DNA of 64,000 nucleotides from Streptomyces sp. NBC_01717. Its GTDB lineage: Bacteria > Actinomycetota > Actinomycetes > Streptomycetales > Streptomycetaceae. A program made the translations under genes and the position numbers. Position 1 is the stretch's first letter. Every line of letters starts with the position of its first letter. The stretch is from positions 5,394,001 through 5,458,000 of the forward strand of contig NZ_CP109178.1 of NCBI RefSeq assembly GCF_036248255.1, written 5' to 3'. The notes under the pieces are model-generated. The model did not search any database and had not been told where the DNA came from. It saw only the letters and a program-made list of their open reading frames with translations. This document shows, one piece after another, positions 58,823-64,000 of the stretch.

Positions 58823-58836
58823 AGCAAGCGCTTAGA
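58823..58836. promoter_or_regulatory. Palindrome resembling a KstR2-type operator
   Basis: AGCAAGCGCTTAGA is close to the AnCAAGnnCTTGnT pattern known for KstR2-like TetR repressors of sterol-side catabolism. It lies 11 bp upstream of the AMP-binding gene start, overlapping its likely promoter. Confidence 0.45.
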
Positions 58837-58846
58837 GGGGTCGTTC

Positions 58847-60601
58847 GTGCCGCATACCGACCCGATCCCCGCCGACCCGGCCCCCGACGCCGGTGACCTG
58901 TCCGCCGCCGACCGCGTCGAGGCGGCGCTGACCGGACCCGGAGCCCCGTTCGCCGTCGTGCGGTTGCAGGACGGCCCGCAGGCCGGGGCGCTCGTGTACG
59001 CGGACGGTCCCAGAACCCTCCGCGAATTCGTGGAGACCACCTGGGCCTTCGGGGAGCAGCCGTTCCTGATCGCCGCCGAACGCAGCTACTCGTACGCGGA
59101 GTTCTTCGCCGCCGCGTCCGCGCTGGCGTGCCGGCTGACCGAGGTGTACGGGCTCCGCCCCGGCGACCGGGCCGTCGTCGCGATGCGTAACCACCCCGAG
59201 TGGCAGATCGCCTTCTGGGCCGCGCAGCTGGCCGGTCTCGTCGCCGTGCCGCTCAACGCCTGGTGGACCGAGGACGAGTTCACGTACGCGCTCGACGACT
59301 GCGGACCCAGGGTGCTGCTGGTGGACGGGGAGCGGCTGCCGCGTGTCTCCGCGTGGGCGGAGAAGACCGAGGCGCGCGTGGTCGTCTTCCACCACTGGGA
59401 CGGCGAGGTTCCGCAGGGGGCCGAGCGATACGAGGACCTGCCCGCGCCCGACCCGCTCGCCGCACCGCCCGAGGTCGAGATCCGCCCCGAGGACGATGCG
59501 ACGATCATCTACACCTCGGGCACCACCGGGCAGCCCAAGGGCGCCGTCGCCACCCACCTGGCCCAGGTGGGCGCCGCACTCAACCCGCGGTACCACGCGA
59601 CCGCTTCCGCTCTCCGCCGCGGGATCATTCCGGGGCAGGGGCCCGCACCGGTCACCCTGATGACCTTTCCGTTCTTCCATGTCGCCGCGTTCACCTCCTT
59701 CTACGCGGCGATGGCGGCGGGCGGTGCGCTCGTGCTCATGCGGAAGTGGAACGACGAGGAGGCGCTGCGGCTGATCCGGGAGCACGGCGTCACGCACTAC
59801 GCCGGCGTCCCGGCCACCGCCCTCCAGCTGCTCGCCGCCGCAGAGCGGGCGGGCGACGAGCTGGCGAGCCTCCAGATGCTGAACACCGGCGGGGCGGCCG
59901 CTCCGCCCGACCTGGTGGCGCAGCTCACCGCCCGCTACGGCGAGCGGATCGAGCCGCGCAACGGCTACGGCCTGACCGAGACCTGTGGCGGCGTCCTGGC
60001 GAACTTCGGCGCCGACTACCGGTTGCACCCGGGCAGCGTCGGCCGGCCGACCCCCACCACCGAGGTGCGGATCGCCGGTCCGGCGGGTGAGGCACTGCCC
60101 GAGGGCGAGGTCGGCGAGCTGTGGCTGCGCGGCCAGTCACTGGTCCGCGGCTACTGGAACGACGAGGCGGCGACGGCCGAGGCGTTCACGGACGGATGGT
60201 TCCGGACCGGCGATCTTGCGCTGGTGCGTGACGGGCGGGTCGACGTCGTGGACCGGCTCAAGGACATGGTGATCCGCGGCGGTGAGAACGTGTACTGCGT
60301 GGAGGTCGAGGCCGTGCTCCACGATCACCCGGACGTCGAGGACGCGGCGGTGCTGGGCGTGGCGCACCCGGTCCTCGGCGAGGAGGTCGCCGCAGTCGTC
60401 CGGCTTCGGCCCGGCGCCACCGTCACGGCCGACGAGTTGCGGGCGCACGTCGGGCGCACCCTGGCCGCGTTCAAGGTCCCGGCCCATGTCCTCGTACGCG
60501 AGGAACCGCTTCCGCGGAACCCGACCGGGAAGATCCTCAAGCGTGAGCTGCGCGGGCCGGTCGACGACGAGGTGCGGGGGAGGGGAACGAAGAGCGGGTA
60601 G
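58847..60601 (+). CDS. AMP-binding acyl-CoA synthetase / ligase
   Basis: This 584-residue ANL-superfamily enzyme activates a carboxylic acid as an acyl-adenylate and then makes the CoA thioester. Motifs in order: the P-loop IIYTSGTTGQPKGAVATH, the NGYGLTETCGG motif, YWNDEAATAEAFTDGWFRTG with the ATP-binding Asp, then DRLKDMVIRGGENVYCVEVE and the C-terminal catalytic Lys in PRNPTGKILKREL. GTG 58847 is chosen because AGAGGGG is six bases upstream. The chain length of the substrate cannot be inferred. A TetR-type palindrome lies in the promoter. Confidence 0.95.
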   Translation: MPHTDPIPADPAPDAGDLSAADRVEAALTGPGAPFAVVRLQDGPQAGALVYADGPRTLREFVETTWAFGEQPFLIAAERSYSYAEFFAAASALACRLTEVYGLRPGDRAVVAMRNHPEWQIAFWAAQLAGLVAVPLNAWWTEDEFTYALDDCGPRVLLVDGERLPRVSAWAEKTEARVVVFHHWDGEVPQGAERYEDLPAPDPLAAPPEVEIRPEDDATIIYTSGTTGQPKGAVATHLAQVGAALNPRYHATASALRRGIIPGQGPAPVTLMTFPFFHVAAFTSFYAAMAAGGALVLMRKWNDEEALRLIREHGVTHYAGVPATALQLLAAAERAGDELASLQMLNTGGAAAPPDLVAQLTARYGERIEPRNGYGLTETCGGVLANFGADYRLHPGSVGRPTPTTEVRIAGPAGEALPEGEVGELWLRGQSLVRGYWNDEAATAEAFTDGWFRTGDLALVRDGRVDVVDRLKDMVIRGGENVYCVEVEAVLHDHPDVEDAAVLGVAHPVLGEEVAAVVRLRPGATVTADELRAHVGRTLAAFKVPAHVLVREEPLPRNPTGKILKRELRGPVDDEVRGRGTKSG

Positions 60602-60617
60602 CAGGGGAGGGGTGTGA

Positions 60618-61895
60618 TCAGGAGCGGGTGATGCGGACCCGGTAGTTGCCCTTGGAGTCCTTGTCGACCACCGATATGCGTATCCCGTCGGCGGCGTCCG
60701 TGAACGTCTGGCCGGGCTGGAACGGGGCGTCCGACAGCTCGGCCTGCACATTGGGAGACCGTGTGCAGCCTCTGCTGCCCTTGGTGCTGTCCGCGACGGA
60801 CACCGGCCCCAGGCCGGTGTCCACGTCGGAGCGCACCTTGTAGATGAGTACGCCGGGCCTGCAGACCGCCCTGTCGTTGCCCGCCTGGGTCCGTACCTCC
60901 ACCGCGTAGCCCGACTCCGCGCTGAGTGGCACGAAGGCCAGCTTCAGACCGCCCCGGGTGGCCAGCGGCCCGAGGATGCGGTCCGTGGTGCCGGGTTTGG
61001 AGGCGCAGCTGATCTGGTTGCTGTCGAGCCAGCCGAGCTTCCACTTGTGCCAGCCGAGCAGATCGTTGTTGGCCCCCCAGTCCTCGGACATGATGTCCCA
61101 GTGCCCGACCGAGCCGCCGCCCTCCATGGTGTAGAGGTCGGGCAGGCCGAAGACATGGCTGTTCTCGTGCGGCAGGACGCGGTAGCCGGTCTGCGCGTAC
61201 GACCCGGAGCCGTCGTCCTGTCGGCTGTAGATGAAGGACGTGTTGGCGAGCGGGACGCCGTCCGCGAGCGGGGCGTCGGCATTGCCTGAAAAGGTCACGG
61301 ACAGAACGGTGTCCAGTGCGGAGGGTCCGGCGTTCGGTGTGACCAGGACATTGACCAGGTCGTACTCCCTGAAGTCCACCTTCTGGTCGGCTACGGCCAC
61401 GATGTCCTGGACCAGACGGCGGTAGCCCGGCTCGTACGGTGAGCCGCGCTCTATCCCGTACGCCGAGAACGGCAGCGGCATCCGCAGCCAGCTCTTCACG
61501 GGGGCTTCGGGCCGGTAGACGAGCCGGCCGTACGAACTGGTCCGGAACCAGGCGGTGGTCTGCGGGAAGAATTCGGCGAGCCGGTCCATCGCCGACCCGA
61601 GTCCCGGTGCGTCCGGGAAGTCGATCATCAGGTTGAGCGCGTGCACCTCGCCGGTGGACCGGGAGTAGCCGGCCGGGGTCGGCATGCCCTCCGACATCTG
61701 CACGCCCATCGTCGCGGATATCCGGCACGGTCCGAGCCCTGCCTCGTCAGCGGTGGCCACAGGTCCCGCGGAGGCGTGGCCGGAGAGCGAGAGCGTGCTG
61801 CTGGCCGAGGCTGTGGCGGCGATGACCAGAGTGGTTGCCCCGGCGAGTGCGAGGGTGCGGCGGCGGCTGGGTATCCGGCGGCGGGGCTGCTGCAT
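60618..61895 (-). CDS. Secreted M6-type metalloprotease domain protein
   Basis: This is a 425-residue protein with an exported N-terminus (RRRIPSRRRTLALAGATTLV, then IAATASASSTLSLSGHASAG; RRR could be a Tat signal). The zinc motif HENSH lies at residues 243-247 (VLPHENSHVFGLPDLYTMEG), followed by GSVGHWDIMSEDWGANN, the M6/immune-inhibitor A pattern. The two His and the Glu of HExxH are present, so it is probably an active protease. The ATG at 61895 is preferred to an upstream in-frame start. A perfect CRP-type palindrome lies 125 bp upstream. Confidence 0.88.
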   Translation of the reverse strand: MQQPRRRIPSRRRTLALAGATTLVIAATASASSTLSLSGHASAGPVATADEAGLGPCRISATMGVQMSEGMPTPAGYSRSTGEVHALNLMIDFPDAPGLGSAMDRLAEFFPQTTAWFRTSSYGRLVYRPEAPVKSWLRMPLPFSAYGIERGSPYEPGYRRLVQDIVAVADQKVDFREYDLVNVLVTPNAGPSALDTVLSVTFSGNADAPLADGVPLANTSFIYSRQDDGSGSYAQTGYRVLPHENSHVFGLPDLYTMEGGGSVGHWDIMSEDWGANNDLLGWHKWKLGWLDSNQISCASKPGTTDRILGPLATRGGLKLAFVPLSAESGYAVEVRTQAGNDRAVCRPGVLIYKVRSDVDTGLGPVSVADSTKGSRGCTRSPNVQAELSDAPFQPGQTFTDAADGIRISVVDKDSKGNYRVRITRS

Positions 61896-62019
61896 AGAGT
61901 CGCCTTCCGGGGTCCGCGGCAGCCGACGGGCCCTGGCTGCGCTCTGCTGATCACCCTCTGGCGGGCGGTGCGTGGCCGCGCGTTGGGTGCGCCGATCGGT
62001 GGATTCTCCGTTCGACAAA

Positions 62020-62035
62020 TGTGACTCAGGTCACA
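62020..62035. promoter_or_regulatory. CRP-type operator TGTGA-N6-TCACA
   Basis: TGTGACTCAGGTCACA is a perfect match to the CRP consensus, in the gap between the M6 protease gene and the divergent TetR gene. Streptomyces has a CRP that controls development and secreted products, so regulation of the protease is inferred. Confidence 0.65.
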
Positions 62036-62053
62036 TCGGGCAGGGGAAATAAC

Positions 62054-62099
62054 CGGGGATCGATTCCCCGTTTGAACTCGTGTCCCCGCGAAACGGGGA
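62054..62099. promoter_or_regulatory. Four-half-site array before the TetR gene
   Basis: CGGGGA (62054) and TCCCCG (62065) are joined by a 5-bp spacer. TCCCCG (62083) and CGGGGA (62094) follow with the same spacer. Half-sites start 11, 18 and 11 bp apart. The array lies 80-130 bp upstream of the TetR gene and may bind that regulator. Confidence 0.5.
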
Positions 62100-62180
62100 G
62101 GCGCTCCCCGGTTGTACGCATCCGGGTCGCCGCAAGGGCCAGCAGGAGCAGCAAAGAGCCGGAAGGGAAGGGCTGCCGTC

Positions 62181-62861
62181 GTGGAGACCGTCACTCGCAT
62201 CGCCGCCGACATCGACATCGACACCGGGACGGCGCCGCGCCGCACGCCCCGCCCGCGGGCGGACGCGCTGCGCAACCGGGAGCGGATCGTGGCGGCGGCG
62301 CGCGAGATGTTCGTCGAGTTCGGGCCGGACGTGCCGCTCGACGAGGTCGCCCGCCGCGCAGGCGTCGGCAACGCCACGCTCTACCGGAACTTCCCCGACC
62401 GGGCCGCGCTGACCCATGAGGTCGTTCTCTCGGTCACCTCCCGCACCACCGACCGTGCGGACGAGGCGGCGGCCGAGGAGGCCGACCCCTTCGCTGCGCT
62501 CAGCCGCTTCGTCCACGCGGCGGCCGACGAACGCGTCGGGGCGCTCTGCCCGATGCTGTCCGGCGGCTTCGACAAGGACCATCCCGAACTGCTCGCCGAG
62601 CGTCGCCGCCTCGAAGAGGCCGTCGAAGGGCTCGTGGCGCGCGCCATGTCCGCGGGGCGCCTGCGTACCGACATCGCCGTCGGTGACGTACTGGTCGGCC
62701 TCTCCCAGCTCACCCGGCCGTTGCCAGGCACCGCGTGTCTGGACATCGACCGGTTCACCCACCGTCATATCCAGCTGTTCCTGGACGGCCTGGAGGCTCC
62801 GGCCCGGTCCGAACTGCCCGGTACGGCGGCAACCTTGGAGGATCTGCGGCGCCGGCCATGA
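62181..62861 (+). CDS. TetR-family transcriptional regulator
   Basis: This is a 226-residue regulator. The N-terminal HTH is RERIVAAAREMFVEFGPDVP and LDEVARRAGVGNATLYRNFP, then DRAALTHEV. The C-terminal ligand domain has DPFAALSRFVHAAADERVGA. GTG 62181 has AAGGGAAGGG upstream and begins METVTRIAAD. It lies directly before the MFS exporter (218 bp), which it very probably represses. Confidence 0.92.
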   Translation: METVTRIAADIDIDTGTAPRRTPRPRADALRNRERIVAAAREMFVEFGPDVPLDEVARRAGVGNATLYRNFPDRAALTHEVVLSVTSRTTDRADEAAAEEADPFAALSRFVHAAADERVGALCPMLSGGFDKDHPELLAERRRLEEAVEGLVARAMSAGRLRTDIAVGDVLVGLSQLTRPLPGTACLDIDRFTHRHIQLFLDGLEAPARSELPGTAATLEDLRRRP

Positions 62862-63079
62862 GGCCCGCGCCGGGCTGCTGAAGCAGACGCCGTCCGGCTG
62901 CGTGTCCGACGCGCCCTCACCACCCCCATCTCACGACCGACCTCACGTCCACTCCCACTTCTTCCAGCTCTCTCCCTTCGCACTTTTCACCCTCACCGTT
63001 CACAGGCCGGGACGTTCTGCGTTCACGGTCACGGTTCACGACCCTTCGCGTCCACGCGCGTCCTTAGGTGGCTACTCCC

Positions 63080-64000
63080 ATGTCGAAAACAGCTGATCCA
63101 CGACTCCCTGACCCCAGCCGCTGGAAAGCGCTGGCTTTCATCGCACTTGCGCAGCTGATGGTCGTGCTCGACGCCACGATCGTGAATATCGCGCTGCCGC
63201 ACGCACAGACGGCCCTGGGCATCACCGATGCCAACAAGCAGTGGGTCATCACGGCCTACGCCCTCGCCTTCGGCGGACTGCTGCTCTTCGGCGGCCGGAT
63301 CGCCGACCTGTGGGGCCGTAAGCGCACCTTCGTCGTCGGCCTGATCGGCTTCGCGCTGGCCTCCGCGCTCGGTGGCGCGGCCCAGAACCAGGGCATGCTG
63401 TTCGGCTCGCGCGCGCTCCAGGGTGTCTTCGGTGCCCTGCTCGCCCCGGCCGCGCTCTCGCTGCTCGCCGTGATGTTCACCGATGCCAAGGAGCGTGCCA
63501 AGGCGTTCGGTATCTACGGTGCGATCGCCGGTGGCGGTGGCGCCGTCGGCCTGATCCTCGGCGGCTTCCTCACCCAGACGCTGAACTGGCGCTGGACGTT
63601 CTTCGTCAACATCCCGTTCGCCGTCATCGCGGCCGCGGGTGCGTACTTCGTGATCCGCGAGCCGGTCGGCAGCCGTAACCGCTCGTCGCTCGACATCCCG
63701 GGCGTGGTGCTCTCCGCGCTGGGTCTGGTCTCGCTGGTGTACGGATTCACCCGCGCCGAGTCCAGCGGCTGGTCGGACCCGCTGACCATCGGCACGTTCG
63801 TCGCGGCCGGTGTGCTGCTCCTGTCGTTCGTCCTGACCGAGGCCCGGGTCAAGTCGCCGCTGCTGCCGCTGCGCGTCGTGATGGACCGCAACCGCGGCGG
63901 TGTCTACCTCTCGCTGGGGCTGGCCATCATCGCGATGTTCGGGCTGTTCCTCTTCCTGACGTACTACCTGCAGGTCGTGAGGGGGTACTCGCCGATCCGG
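63080..64000 (+). CDS. DHA2-type MFS drug exporter (EmrB/QacA), 3' part outside window
   Basis: The frame is open for 307 codons to the window edge. Visible are the first helix (WKALAFIALAQLMVVLDATI), motif A (GGRIADLWGRKRTF), and motif C-like GGGAVGLILGGFLT. Spacing fits the 14-helix DHA2 group of multidrug/proton antiporters. The ATG at 63080 opens MSKTADPRLPDPSRWKAL. The upstream TetR gene is the likely regulator. The substrate is not set. Confidence 0.93.
   Translation, partial: MSKTADPRLPDPSRWKALAFIALAQLMVVLDATIVNIALPHAQTALGITDANKQWVITAYALAFGGLLLFGGRIADLWGRKRTFVVGLIGFALASALGGAAQNQGMLFGSRALQGVFGALLAPAALSLLAVMFTDAKERAKAFGIYGAIAGGGGAVGLILGGFLTQTLNWRWTFFVNIPFAVIAAAGAYFVIREPVGSRNRSSLDIPGVVLSALGLVSLVYGFTRAESSGWSDPLTIGTFVAAGVLLLSFVLTEARVKSPLLPLRVVMDRNRGGVYLSLGLAIIAMFGLFLFLTYYLQVVRGYSPIR

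Overview
The window is high-GC actinobacterial DNA, almost certainly Streptomyces. It carries an F420 cofactor synthase, an AfsR/SARP regulator, an XRE/DUF397 pair, a GPP34 protein, many GTG starts, several Tat/Sec-exported proteins, and a pSAM2-type integrative conjugative element (AICE) next to a tRNA gene. About 60 genes are supported.

Positions 1-33.2 kb are chromosomal backbone. In order: the 5' part of a CehA/McbA-type metallohydrolase, an F420-type oxidoreductase, a deleted GNAT pseudogene, a large secreted repeat protein, an SRPBCC/ArsR pair behind a double operator, a frameshifted phosphodiester-glycosidase remnant, fbiC, a PIN/RHH toxin-antitoxin pair, an ADP-ribosylglycohydrolase, a sodium:solute symporter, and an SDR. 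A solitary large serine integrase follows, then an EthD-like unknown protein. The SDR and the unknown protein carry the same CTGACG-N3-CGTCAG palindrome upstream, so the integrase gene probably sits between two co-regulated genes. Next come DUF397/XRE and GPP34 genes, a D,D-carboxypeptidase with a long acidic N-terminus, a polytopic membrane protein, small enzymes, an FG-GAP protein and an SARP regulator.

Positions ~33.2-58.65 kb form a layered genomic island at tRNA-Arg(CCT). The intact tRNA is at 58577-58652. Its 3' end plus the downstream terminator recurs, degraded, at 37219 and 39388. A tyrosine integrase sits 30 bp from the intact site, and three decayed copies of related integrase genes lie further left. 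This fits repeated integration of related elements (accretion). The youngest element, ~39.4-58.6 kb, keeps a complete-looking AICE core at 50.9-58.5 kb: a NUDIX protein (Pif-like), a KorSA-like GntR repressor with three operator palindromes, an SCO3933-like protein, a TraB/FtsK translocase, small Spd-like transfer proteins, RepSA-like initiator, Xis and Int. Its cargo includes an ECF sigma factor with a putative anti-sigma partner, YdeI, an epoxide hydrolase, DUF4328, secreted and PQQ-propeller proteins. It also includes two perfect 58-bp copies of a tRNA-Ser 3' half 6.7 kb apart, and an IS remnant holding a DUF5713 gene. Two further insertions are precise: a yczR/yczE island inside one decayed integrase gene, and an inverted-repeat-bounded cassette with a P-loop kinase-like gene at the 3' end of another.

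Positions 58.65-64 kb return to backbone: an acyl-CoA synthetase-like ligase, a secreted M6-type metalloprotease with a perfect CRP-type palindrome upstream, a TetR regulator, and the start of a DHA2-type MFS exporter that leaves the window.
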